Assembly: GCF_947495675.1 (NCBI RefSeq) | Contig: NZ_CANLZX010000008.1 | Coordinates: forward strand, 85,420-149,419 | From: an uncultured Algibacter sp. | GTDB taxonomy: Bacteria; Bacteroidota; Bacteroidia; Flavobacteriales; Flavobacteriaceae | Length of the DNA: 64,000 bases | Reading direction: 5' to 3' | Shown: one piece after another, positions 38,272-46,469 of the stretch | How the letters are laid out: the number at the start of each line of letters is the position of its first letter | Numbering within the stretch: the stretch's first letter is position 1 | Notes under the pieces: model-generated | The model's input: only the letters and a program-made list of their open reading frames with translations | What the model was told of the DNA's origin: nothing | The model's database searches: none | Made by a program: the position numbers and the translations under genes

Positions 38272-39782
38272 GTCTTAGCAAAAATATCATGCGTAGCATA
38301 TTAATACTCTCATATATTTTGCTGGTAGGTTTAATAATATCTGGTGTTAGCGCATTATTTAGTTATCTAAATACTGGAGCAGATCGCAGTACAATGCTAC
38401 ATACCGAAATTAAAAAAGTAGATCAATATTTACCAAAAGTTAATTGGCAGCCTTTACAAAATGAAGGTAGGCCCATGGATAACCAAACATTAAACGCCTT
38501 GCAAAACGATTATTTAGATGCTTGGTATGTTAAGCAAATTGCTTACAAAACTAACAAAACTGCTGGTATTAAAGATTATTATACAGATAGTGCCAGAGAA
38601 AATTTATTTGCATTTATTGAAAGAAATAAAGCTGAAAACATTAGCATTGAAGGGACTACTTTAAATCACAATCCTACTTTAGAATTTTTTAGTGAAGACG
38701 GCCAATTAGCAGTTATTACAGACCGAAATGTTATAGAATATAAACGTGTATTTAAAACAGATACTTTGGTTATAGAAACTAAAGAAACATCCTCTTACAA
38801 AATTGTGTTTTTGTTAGAAGATGGTTTTTGGCGTATAAGACATATGGTTAAAGAAGCTGCAGAAACATATAAAGAAACACCTAAAACAGTTTCGGTTAAT
38901 AGTTTAAATATAAAAGGCATTAATTATTACCCACAAGCAAACCCTTGGGATATGTTTGGCGAAGCATTTTCTAAAGACACCATATCAAAAGATTTTAAAA
39001 TTATAAAAGACGCTGGATTAAATTCTGTTCGCCTTTTTGTGCAATATGAAGATTTTGGAAAAGCCACTATAGATTATAAAAAACTTGAAAAACTTAAACA
39101 GACTTTAGATCTAGCTGAAGCTAGTAATCTAAAAGTAGTTTTAACCCTTTTTGATTTTTATGGTGATTATGCTGTAATGAATTGGACACTAAACCAACGC
39201 CACGCAGAAACTATAGTTAATGCCGTAAAAGACCACAACGCTTTGTTAGCTTGGGATATTAAAAACGAACCCAATTTAGATTTTGATTCTAGAGGAAAAG
39301 TGAATGTTGTTGCTTGGTTAGATTCTATGATAGATTTGGTAAAGTCTTTAGATGCTGTACATCCTGTCACTATTGGTTGGTCTAATACACAAAGTGCTTC
39401 GATATTAAAAGATAAAGTAGATTTTATCTCGTTTCATTATTACGAAGATTTAGATAAATTAGATGAAGCAATTAAAACTATGAAAACCGAAATACCTAGT
39501 AAACCATTAGTACTTCAAGAATTTGGATTGTCCTCCTACTCTGGTTTATGGAATCCTTTTGGAGCTTCTGATGAGGATCAGGCAAACTACCACAAAAAAA
39601 TCCAAGAACAAATTGCTGCTAATGGCTTACAATTTATGTCTTGGACTCTATATGACTTTACTAACATACCAAAGGAAGTCGTTGGACGACTTCCTTGGAG
39701 AAAACGGGCTCAAGAGCATTTTGGCTTTATCGACCAGAATGGAGAGACTAAACCCGCCTTTGACTATATTTCAAAAAATTAG
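38265..39782 (+). CDS. Membrane-anchored glycoside hydrolase, GH5-like
   Basis: A 505-residue protein with one N-terminal transmembrane helix (SILILSYILLVGLIISGVSALF), a short NTF2-like region (about 70-200) and a TIM-barrel hydrolase from about residue 215. The clan GH-A signs are GLNSVRLFVQYEDFG, AWDIKNEPN with acid/base Glu335, FISFHYYED and VLQEFG with nucleophile Glu419. It should face the periplasm. By analogy with synthase-dependent exopolysaccharides, it may trim, edit or release the polymer. It is the third gene of the 33965-39782 operon. The substrate is unknown; a beta-mannan or beta-glucan is possible given clan members. Confidence 0.82.
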   Translation: MVGLSKNIMRSILILSYILLVGLIISGVSALFSYLNTGADRSTMLHTEIKKVDQYLPKVNWQPLQNEGRPMDNQTLNALQNDYLDAWYVKQIAYKTNKTAGIKDYYTDSARENLFAFIERNKAENISIEGTTLNHNPTLEFFSEDGQLAVITDRNVIEYKRVFKTDTLVIETKETSSYKIVFLLEDGFWRIRHMVKEAAETYKETPKTVSVNSLNIKGINYYPQANPWDMFGEAFSKDTISKDFKIIKDAGLNSVRLFVQYEDFGKATIDYKKLEKLKQTLDLAEASNLKVVLTLFDFYGDYAVMNWTLNQRHAETIVNAVKDHNALLAWDIKNEPNLDFDSRGKVNVVAWLDSMIDLVKSLDAVHPVTIGWSNTQSASILKDKVDFISFHYYEDLDKLDEAIKTMKTEIPSKPLVLQEFGLSSYSGLWNPFGASDEDQANYHKKIQEQIAANGLQFMSWTLYDFTNIPKEVVGRLPWRKRAQEHFGFIDQNGETKPAFDYISKN

Positions 39783-39856
39783 TATCTCAATATTCATTTT
39801 TAAATCTTGAAACTCTTTTAAACTTGGGGCAAAAAAGGTGATTTCGAATATATATC

Positions 39857-39903
39857 TAAACAGTAGTGTAGGTATATCTGAGTAGGCAGATAACTACTGT
39901 TTA
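39857..39903. terminator. Long bulged hairpin between convergent genes
   Basis: TAAACAGTAGT (39857-39867) pairs with ACTACTGTTTA (39893-39903). Inside, TATCTG (39875-39880) pairs with CAGATA (39887-39892) around loop AGTAGG. Right-hand arms are continuous; the left has a 7 nt bulge. There is no T run. The position between the convergent GH5-like and GT4 genes suggests a bidirectional terminator or an RNA-stability element. Confidence 0.5.
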
Positions 39904-39911
39904 GTATTTGT

Positions 39912-41117
39912 TTATGCTGAAGCAGTTACTATGCGTTTAGATTTTTTTTCAATTATTTTATTAAAATTCTCTAAATATAAATCTGCTATTTGAGACATTG
40001 GGTGTGCTGTTGCAGCTTTATAATTTGTTTTGGCAAGTGTTAATCTATGTGCTTCATTGGTTACAATGGCTTCAATAGCTTTAGCTAAACTTTCAACACT
40101 TGTTGGTTCAAAAAACTCACCTCTGTAACCTTCATCTTGTACTAGTAAAGCTAAGTCGCCTAAATCTGGCATAACTACTGCTTTTCCATAACTACCTGCT
40201 TGGTGTAATACTCCAGAACTTCCTGTTGTAGATGTGTATGGAAATACTACTACAGCACTTTCATTAAACAACGTTGGCACTTCGTACTCTTCAACATAAC
40301 CTGTAAATCTTACTTGTGGTACATGTTTGTAATCTTCTTGAACTTTAGCTAAATATCCTGGTACATTTGGGTTATCTGTTCCTGCAATAACAACTTCTAA
40401 ATCTAATCCAGTTGATGCTCTTACTAACTCAACAGCTTCAATCATTCCTTCTACTTTTTTATAGGTTCCAAACTTCCCAAAAGTCATAACCTGTAAAGGG
40501 CCTTCTGGTAAGGTATAATCTGGTTCTTCTGGAATTTCGAATGTGCCATGTGGAATAAGTTTTACATTTTTAGCACCATATTTATCTTCTAAAATATCAA
40601 CATATTTCTGCATCGTTACAGCAACAGTATCTGCCTGAAGAATCAATTTGGTTAAGGTTGTTCCAATAAATCCATAAATTTTTTGCATTAATTTATTAGA
40701 GGTAAAACCTGCACTTCCTAAATCTACTTCTTCAAGAATATTGTGTAACAACACGATATTAGGAATCTTTTTTAATTTACATACTAATGGTAGCATTAAA
40801 CCTAAAGCAGCAGCAATTTTTTTATCTCCAAATTTCATAAACTGCAAATTGAATAATACAGAGTCTGGTTTGGTTTGGTTAATTGCCTTTGTAACAGATA
40901 AAATGTTTTTATAACTATTAAAAGACCAACATTCTTTTACTGTAATCTTACAACCAGCTTCAGTAAATTCAATATCCTTTGCGCCTTCTGTTTTATCAGT
41001 TAACAAAATAAGTTCTGTAACATCTTCTTTTTGTCTAAACTGCTTAACTAAATGGTAAGCATATTCATTTAAAGTGACTTTACTTGGCGGATATGCTGTT
41101 ACAATTGCTAGTTTCAT
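39912..41117 (-). CDS. Glycosyltransferase family 4 (GT-B fold)
   Basis: A 401-residue cytoplasmic GT-B enzyme. The N-terminal acceptor half begins AIVTAYPPSKVTLNEYAYHL; the C-terminal donor half has VMTFGKFGTYKKVEGMIEAVEL, VRFTGYVEEYEVPTLF, VVVFPYTSTTGSSGVLHQAGSYGKAVVMPD and an acidic EFFEPTSVESLAKAI. These are retaining GT4 features, with the E-x7-E-like site modified. It probably adds a sugar to a lipid-linked intermediate of the exopolysaccharide. It has its own LytTR-type promoter (B) with a leader of about 33 nt and converges on the GH5-like gene. Confidence 0.88.
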   Translation of the reverse strand: MKLAIVTAYPPSKVTLNEYAYHLVKQFRQKEDVTELILLTDKTEGAKDIEFTEAGCKITVKECWSFNSYKNILSVTKAINQTKPDSVLFNLQFMKFGDKKIAAALGLMLPLVCKLKKIPNIVLLHNILEEVDLGSAGFTSNKLMQKIYGFIGTTLTKLILQADTVAVTMQKYVDILEDKYGAKNVKLIPHGTFEIPEEPDYTLPEGPLQVMTFGKFGTYKKVEGMIEAVELVRASTGLDLEVVIAGTDNPNVPGYLAKVQEDYKHVPQVRFTGYVEEYEVPTLFNESAVVVFPYTSTTGSSGVLHQAGSYGKAVVMPDLGDLALLVQDEGYRGEFFEPTSVESLAKAIEAIVTNEAHRLTLAKTNYKAATAHPMSQIADLYLENFNKIIEKKSKRIVTASA

Positions 41118-41156
41118 GATATATGTTTTTTTATGTGTTATTTACTAATTACAGTA

Positions 41157-41249
41157 CAAATTTGCGTTATATTCATCTATAATTCGGTTGTCTTTAGATA
41201 GGACGACGATTGCTGTAGATGAATGGTAATTTGCATTAGATTAAGTTAT
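41157..41249 (-). promoter_or_regulatory. LytTR-type tandem site and -7 box, promoter B (GT4)
   Basis: TAGATGAATGGTA (41216-41228) and TAGATTAAGTTAT (41237-41249) are 21 bp apart. The minus-strand -7 box CAAATTTG (41157-41164; one mismatch to TAnnTTTG) is 52 bp from the proximal copy and 40 bp from the GT4 ATG. Confidence 0.72.
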
Positions 41250-42501
41250 TTTTAGACTTTATTTGATCATATTTAAAGAATGCCAATTGAATTGCCAATA
41301 ATAAAAGCATGGCTATAATTTGCATGTGCACTACTTGCTCTAAACTATCATGGTAAAAAATGACTAATCCCATTTGTAGCATTCCAAATACACCCGATAT
41401 TACAACAGGAATATATTTATCTAAAGACAAGTAGTAGTAAGCGAAAATATTAGAAATAGCAAACATAGATGTTGCTATGGCATATTTCCACAATAAAGGA
41501 GCCATGGCAATATAACTATCACCAAAAAGTAGTGTAATTATAGTTTCAGGAAAACTTAAACAGGCTATAATTATAGTAATGGATATAGCAGCTATATATC
41601 CTACATATTTAAATAATGTTGGTGCTGTTTCTTTACCATCTTTTTTAAGTTGCACTACCGTTGGCAATAACAACATAACAAACATCCAAGCAATAAAGTA
41701 AACGATTCTACCAATTAAAGCTAATGAAGCATATAAACCAGCCTCGTAAGACTCAAAATAATGCTTTACCAATAAAATATCACTATTGTTAATTATAATT
41801 TGAGTTAACTCATAAAACGCTGTAATAACAAAGAAACTTTTTATTTCTTTTGAGTGCGTTTTGCTTAATACTAATGCTTTTTTAGAAATAATATTTGGAA
41901 ACTTAAATGGCAATAAACCAAATACAAATGATGCTAAAATACCTACTGCTATAACAACTGATGATTGAATATTAAAGATTAATATTAATCCCAATGTTAT
42001 AATTAAACGACTTAACATTTCACTTTGATACGTAATAGACAACGATTTAAAAGCTTTTTTTCCTTGAAAAACACCACGGTTTACACTCATTAAGAAATAA
42101 AGCGGAACACCACAACCAAAAACAACAAACATATTAGATGAAGACGTATTAAAAATATTTTGCAATTGGCTAGCAAATACTACAATGAGTACGCCCATAA
42201 TAACACCAACTAAAAGTGCATTTTTATATATCGTTGAAACGAAACTTTTAAAAATATCATTTTCAAATAATACTGAGAATTTAGCAGTAACTAATTGAAA
42301 TGTCATGGCTGCAAAGCTTAACACTAATAAAAAAGTTATTAATACAGCAGCATCTGCAAACTGTGCTGGCCCTAAAACACGTCCAAGAATTAAATTATAT
42401 AAGTAGTTTCCACCATTTACGGCTAAAACACTCAACATAAATAATTGTTCTGGTGTTATCTTTTTAGTTTTTAAAGTAGCTAAGATTTGCATGATTTTCA
42501 T
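41236..42501 (-). CDS. Oligosaccharide flippase (Wzx/MATE-like)
   Basis: A 421-residue protein with about twelve hydrophobic helices, for example ADAAVLITFLLVLSFAAMTFQ, FVVFGCGVPLYFLM and ISITIIIACLSF, and the polysaccharide-biosynthesis/flippase pattern GGNYLYNLILGRVLGPAQFAD at the N-terminus. It should move lipid-linked oligosaccharide across the inner membrane. Start could be the first ATG or the ATG three codons later (MQILAT). It follows the STAS-domain gene and is expected to be co-transcribed from promoter G. The last few residues overlap the distal repeat of promoter B. Confidence 0.88.
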   Translation of the reverse strand: MKIMQILATLKTKKITPEQLFMLSVLAVNGGNYLYNLILGRVLGPAQFADAAVLITFLLVLSFAAMTFQLVTAKFSVLFENDIFKSFVSTIYKNALLVGVIMGVLIVVFASQLQNIFNTSSSNMFVVFGCGVPLYFLMSVNRGVFQGKKAFKSLSITYQSEMLSRLIITLGLILIFNIQSSVVIAVGILASFVFGLLPFKFPNIISKKALVLSKTHSKEIKSFFVITAFYELTQIIINNSDILLVKHYFESYEAGLYASLALIGRIVYFIAWMFVMLLLPTVVQLKKDGKETAPTLFKYVGYIAAISITIIIACLSFPETIITLLFGDSYIAMAPLLWKYAIATSMFAISNIFAYYYLSLDKYIPVVISGVFGMLQMGLVIFYHDSLEQVVHMQIIAMLLLLAIQLAFFKYDQIKSKNNLI

Positions 42502-42522
42502 TTATAAATTTTAATTTTCTAA

Positions 42523-42807
42523 TTATGCTGCCTTAGCAGTTAAAGGATTGATAGATTGGTAAATGTCTTTACAACCATAACCTACAACACAAAATGCTTT
42601 ATTATTTAATTTTGCTTCTTTAAACAAATCTTCAATAATTTTTAATCCATTTCTATTAATGGCTGTAACAGCGTCAATATTAATTGTAACAGATTTAGAG
42701 TAAGCTAACAAGAAATCTAAATGATCTTTAAATTGTTTTTGTGTATTAGAATTAATTACACCTTCTAATTTAAACTCGCCGTTGCTTTCTTTAATTTTAA
42801 GTGACAT
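42523..42807 (-). CDS. STAS-domain protein lacking the phospho-acceptor serine
   Basis: A 94-residue STAS (anti-anti-sigma-like) domain: MSLKIKESNGEFKLEGVIN, SVTINIDAVTAINRNGLKIIEDLFKEA, and CVVGYGCKDIYQSI. In classic SpoIIAA-type proteins the loop reads D-S-S/T-G-L; here it is INRNGL, with no Ser or Thr, so regulation by serine phosphorylation is unlikely. An upstream in-frame ATG at 42861 exists, but the -7 box of promoter G (42848-42855) lies inside that extension, so I place the start at 42807. It is co-transcribed with the flippase; a partner-switch or scaffold role in glycan export is inference. Confidence 0.78.
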   Translation of the reverse strand: MSLKIKESNGEFKLEGVINSNTQKQFKDHLDFLLAYSKSVTINIDAVTAINRNGLKIIEDLFKEAKLNNKAFCVVGYGCKDIYQSINPLTAKAA

Positions 42808-42847
42808 AATGTTATATTTTAAATTAATATTTTTTTGATTTCTGATA

Positions 42848-42940
42848 CAAATATCAATCAAGAATCAATGGAGGGAGTTTAAATTTCGTTCAATAGCTAT
42901 TAGCTTTAGACGAATGAATCAATTATTATGTTAAATCATT
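42848..42940 (-). promoter_or_regulatory. LytTR-type site and -7 box, promoter G (STAS / flippase)
   Basis: TAGACGAATGAAT (42907-42919) is a strong copy; ATGTTAAATCATT (42928-42940), 21 bp away, is a weak second copy. The minus-strand -7 box GATATTTG (42848-42855; one mismatch) is 52 bp from the strong copy. The rest of the gap to 43131 is AT-rich and must also contain the promoter of the divergent receiver-GT2 gene, for which only TATATTTA at 43086-43093 is a candidate. Confidence 0.65.
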
Positions 42941-43131
42941 AAGCTTAAATTTTTCTTTGATTAATAGCTGTTTTACAAAGTTTAAAACAAGTATAAAATT
43001 ACATTTATTAGCGTAATATCGGACAAATATAACATTTTATCGATAATTTAATAATTTTTATGCTATATTTCTTTCAAAATTATACTATATTTACCACGAA
43101 TTAAATACAAACAACCCCAAATTCAATACTC

Positions 43132-44271
43132 ATGATTAAGATTCTAGCCATAGATGATCAACAATTAATATTGCTATCATTAGAAAAACATTTAGGCGAT
43201 TTAGGCTTTGATATAAAATGTGCAAATTCAGGTGAAGAAGGTTTAAAACTTTTTGATTCTTTTAAACCAGACATTGTTATTGTAGATATTAATATGGACG
43301 GAATGTCTGGTTTAGAGGTTGTAAAAACAATTAGACTTGAAAAAAAATCTGATACAAAAATATTAGTGCTATCTGGTAATACCAATGAAGACACCATTAT
43401 TGATGGATTTGATTTAGGTATTGATGATTATATGAAAAAACCAGTATCTCTTAATGAGGTAACCGTAAGAATATCTAGAATCTTTGGAATCAAAACAAAT
43501 AAAACACAAAGCAATACAACTAAAGACCAAATGCTTCAACAACGATGTGTTGGTGTTGTTATTCCTTGTTATAATGAAGAAGAAAGACTTTCTAGTAAAG
43601 AGTTTCTAAATTTTATTGATAGTAATTTAGGTTACCATTTATGTTTTGTTAATGATGGTAGTAAGGATAATACATTGGCTGTTTTAAACAACCTTAGTAA
43701 AGGAAGAGAAAACAACATAAGTGTTTACAATTGCGAACAAAATGGTGGTAAAGCTGAGGCCGTTAGGCAAGGTGTATTGCATTTAGCTAAAGACCCTCAA
43801 TTAGATTACATAGGCTATTTAGATGCCGATTTATCTACAGATTTTAGAGATTTTGACGATTTAGTAAAAACCATTGAAACATCTAATTTTAAAATTGTTA
43901 GTGGTTCTAGGATGAGCAGAATGGGTGCTAATATTACCAAAGAATCTGCTCGTAAAATAATTAGTAAGACCATTAATCTAATTATACGTACCATTTTAGG
44001 AATGCCTTTTAATGATACACAATGTGGCGCCAAAATAATGGACAAGGAAATTGCTAATCTTGTGTTTAAAGATAAGTTTATTACACAATGGATTTTTGAT
44101 GTCGAGATTTTTATTAGAATGCGTAAACATTATGGCAAGAAAAAAGCGATTTCGTATATCTGTGAACAACCATTAAAAAGATGGATTCATGCCGATGGTT
44201 CTAAATTATCTATGAAAGACTCTATAAAAATTGTTGGTCAATTAGGGCAAATAGCCATTCACTACAGATAA
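43132..44271 (+). CDS. Second receiver-GT2 fusion (response-regulated glycosyltransferase)
   Basis: A 379-residue paralogue of the protein at 32202-33386, with the same plan. It has an N-terminal receiver (LAIDDQQLILLSL, phospho-acceptor D52 in VIVDINMDG, LSGN, YMKKPVS), a linker, and an ALG5/DPM-like GT2 domain with VVIPCYNEEERL, VNDGSKDNT, NGGKAEAVR, YLDADLSTD, GSRMSRMGANITKESARKI, DTQCGAKIM and QWIFDVEIF. All catalytic and phosphorylation residues are intact. It ends about 15 residues earlier than its paralogue. It is on the plus strand, divergent from the STAS/flippase operon. Two active copies may use different sugars or respond to different kinases. Confidence 0.9.
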   Translation: MIKILAIDDQQLILLSLEKHLGDLGFDIKCANSGEEGLKLFDSFKPDIVIVDINMDGMSGLEVVKTIRLEKKSDTKILVLSGNTNEDTIIDGFDLGIDDYMKKPVSLNEVTVRISRIFGIKTNKTQSNTTKDQMLQQRCVGVVIPCYNEEERLSSKEFLNFIDSNLGYHLCFVNDGSKDNTLAVLNNLSKGRENNISVYNCEQNGGKAEAVRQGVLHLAKDPQLDYIGYLDADLSTDFRDFDDLVKTIETSNFKIVSGSRMSRMGANITKESARKIISKTINLIIRTILGMPFNDTQCGAKIMDKEIANLVFKDKFITQWIFDVEIFIRMRKHYGKKKAISYICEQPLKRWIHADGSKLSMKDSIKIVGQLGQIAIHYR

Positions 44272-44325
44272 AATTGTAATAATCAAGATGACAAAAGTTT
44301 GTTTTAATCACGAATGGGCTATTTG
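44248..44325. repeat. Inverted repeat spanning the end of the second receiver-GT2 gene
   Basis: CAAATAGCCATTC (44248-44260) is complementary to GAATGGGCTATTTG (44312-44325) except for one extra base. The arms lie across the stop codon (44269-44271) and could form a 3' stem in the mRNA. No T run follows. Confidence 0.4.
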
Positions 44326-44405
44326 TTTAGTTAAGTTACCACTTACTACAGATTAATGATTAAATACTATTGATTAACTTGCGCATGTTATTAATTAAAC
44401 ACATT

Positions 44406-46469
44406 ATGCCCCTTAAAAAATCATTACTATTCCTAGCTTTATTTGTATCTTTTTTAACCTTTGCTCAAGATATGCAAGAAGGCTTTACCTATTTAGAAAC
44501 AGGTAAATATGCTAAAGCAGAAACCTTTTTTAAAACGGTTTTAAAAGACTATCCAGATAATAAAACAGCCAGATTATGTTATGGAAGAGCTATTGGATTA
44601 CATGGTAAGCCGGAAGATGCCAATAAACTTTTTATTGATTTATTAGCCGATTATCCTTCAGATTTTGAAGTGAAATTAAATTATGGCGAGTCGTTATTAT
44701 GGACCAGCAATTTTCCAAAAGCAAAAACATTTTTTAAAGGTTTAATTGACGAAGATCCTAAAAGTTTCCCTGCTTTATTAAGTTACGCCAATACCTTATC
44801 AAATTTAAAAGAATATGAAGAAGCACTACTTTATGTAGATAAAGCTCTTGAAGTATTACCAGGAAACCCAAATGCACTAACCTCAAAAAAATATATGTTT
44901 TTAGGCTATGCCTACCAAAACCAACAAGCACAAAACTATGAAGAGGCCGAACGTCTTTTAAAAGAAAGTTTAAAACTTTTTAATGATGATAAAGACACGC
45001 TATTAAATCTCGCAAACTTATATTTAATTGCTGGCACATTTGATAAGGCCGAAACGACTTACCAAACCATTGCTAAAAATCCCGAAAACAAAACACTAGC
45101 TTTAAACGGATTAGCATTAGTAAACCATTTAAAAGGTAAAGAAAAAAATGCATTAAGTATAAGTACTGAAGCTTACAATACCATACCTAATTTAAACGAT
45201 ACTACCTTAATACAACAAACTAAAGAACGCTATATTCAAGCACTTATTTGGAATAAAAAATTTAAAGATGCTCAAAATTTAATTGATACCATTATTGAAG
45301 AGCAACCTAACCAAAATTGGATTTTAGCCTTACGTGCTACTCTAAATATTTATAAAAGTGATTTTAAAAAGAGTGTTGCAGATTACAACCGTATACTTGT
45401 AAACGACAGTAGTTCGTTTGATGGTAACTTAGGAAAAGCAAATGCCTTAAAAGCTATTGGTAAATATGATAATGCCTATACATCGGCAGAAAACACCTTA
45501 ACGTTTTACGACAAGCAAAAAGATGCCACCAACTTTATTAAAACATTAAATACAAGTTTTACACCATTTTGGGAAACTAAAGCCTCCTACTCTTTTGATA
45601 ATGGGGATAATAAAGCCTTTGGCATACAAACTAAAATAGAATTTCCAATATCAACAAAGTTTAAATGGTTGGCTAACTATGGCTACAGAACTACAAGCAA
45701 TAAAGTAACCAATAACGACGCCACATCAAACGATTTTTCTTTAGGGTTATCGTATCAATTATTACCTAACATAACGTTTAAAGGCTTGGCAGGAGTTACT
45801 TCTGCAAAAGCCAATACAAGCGACTATACGCAATTTGTAACCGATTTAAGCTTAAATATTAAACCTATTAAACTACAAGTATTAGATATTGGTTTTAAAA
45901 GCGAAATACAAAGCTTTAATGCCGAACTATTAGATCGAGAAATTGTAATGAATAATATTTATGCCAATTACAGTTTAAGTACCAATTTTAATTTAGGTTG
46001 GTTTACGCAGTATTTTTATACCTGGCAAAACGACGAAAATGCCAGAAACCTATTGTTTACCTCCTTATACTACAATATTTTACCAAAACCATCGCTTAAA
46101 GCGGGTTTAAATTACCAATATATTACCTTTAAAAACCAAGTGCCAACAATTTATTTTAGTCCAGAAAAATTTAATGCAGGCGAAGTATTTGTAAACATTA
46201 TTAAAGATGAAGCCATAACAAAACCCAAAGAATGGTTTTATGAGTTAACGGCCGCCACAGGTTTACAATATATTGAAGACGATAGTAACCAAAGTACCTA
46301 CCGTATACAAGGTAAATTAGGTTATAAGTTTTCTGAACGTGCCTTACTTAACCTTTATGGTACACGAAGTAATATTGCATCTGCTACAGCTGCTGGTTTT
46401 ACTTTTAATGAAATTGGTCTACGTTTTAAATGGTATTTGTTTGATGCTCCAATTTTTAGAAAGTCGTAA
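44406..46469 (+). CDS. TPR protein with C-terminal outer-membrane beta-barrel (polysaccharide export-like)
   Basis: I start it at the ATG at 44406, giving MPLKKSLLFLALFVSFLTFAQ, a clear signal peptide; an in-frame ATG at 44370 would place 12 residues before it. About residues 25-385 are TPR units (FTYLETGKYAKAETFFKTVL, ALLYVDKALEVLPGNPNAL, YLIAGTFDKAETTYQTIAK). The last 290 residues alternate amphipathic beta strands (YSFDNGDNKAFGIQTKIEF, FKWLANYGYRTTSN, LGYKFSERALLNLYGTRS) as in YaiO-like, PgaA and BcsC barrels. TPR plus barrel in one chain is the usual outer-membrane exit of synthase-dependent polysaccharides. It abuts the convergent restriction-modification gene. Confidence 0.82.
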   Translation: MPLKKSLLFLALFVSFLTFAQDMQEGFTYLETGKYAKAETFFKTVLKDYPDNKTARLCYGRAIGLHGKPEDANKLFIDLLADYPSDFEVKLNYGESLLWTSNFPKAKTFFKGLIDEDPKSFPALLSYANTLSNLKEYEEALLYVDKALEVLPGNPNALTSKKYMFLGYAYQNQQAQNYEEAERLLKESLKLFNDDKDTLLNLANLYLIAGTFDKAETTYQTIAKNPENKTLALNGLALVNHLKGKEKNALSISTEAYNTIPNLNDTTLIQQTKERYIQALIWNKKFKDAQNLIDTIIEEQPNQNWILALRATLNIYKSDFKKSVADYNRILVNDSSSFDGNLGKANALKAIGKYDNAYTSAENTLTFYDKQKDATNFIKTLNTSFTPFWETKASYSFDNGDNKAFGIQTKIEFPISTKFKWLANYGYRTTSNKVTNNDATSNDFSLGLSYQLLPNITFKGLAGVTSAKANTSDYTQFVTDLSLNIKPIKLQVLDIGFKSEIQSFNAELLDREIVMNNIYANYSLSTNFNLGWFTQYFYTWQNDENARNLLFTSLYYNILPKPSLKAGLNYQYITFKNQVPTIYFSPEKFNAGEVFVNIIKDEAITKPKEWFYELTAATGLQYIEDDSNQSTYRIQGKLGYKFSERALLNLYGTRSNIASATAAGFTFNEIGLRFKWYLFDAPIFRKS

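Noticed and set aside
42807..42861. Longer N-terminus of the STAS protein starting at 42861
   Set aside because: It contains the -7 box of promoter G and does not resemble STAS domains, whereas the ATG at 42807 starts with the first STAS strand.
44249..44355. CCATTCACTACAGATAA and CCACTTACTACAGATTAA near the second receiver-GT2 end, resembling the regulon element in plus orientation
   Set aside because: They lack the exact half-site, are 85 bp apart rather than 21, and no -7 box lies 51-52 bp downstream.
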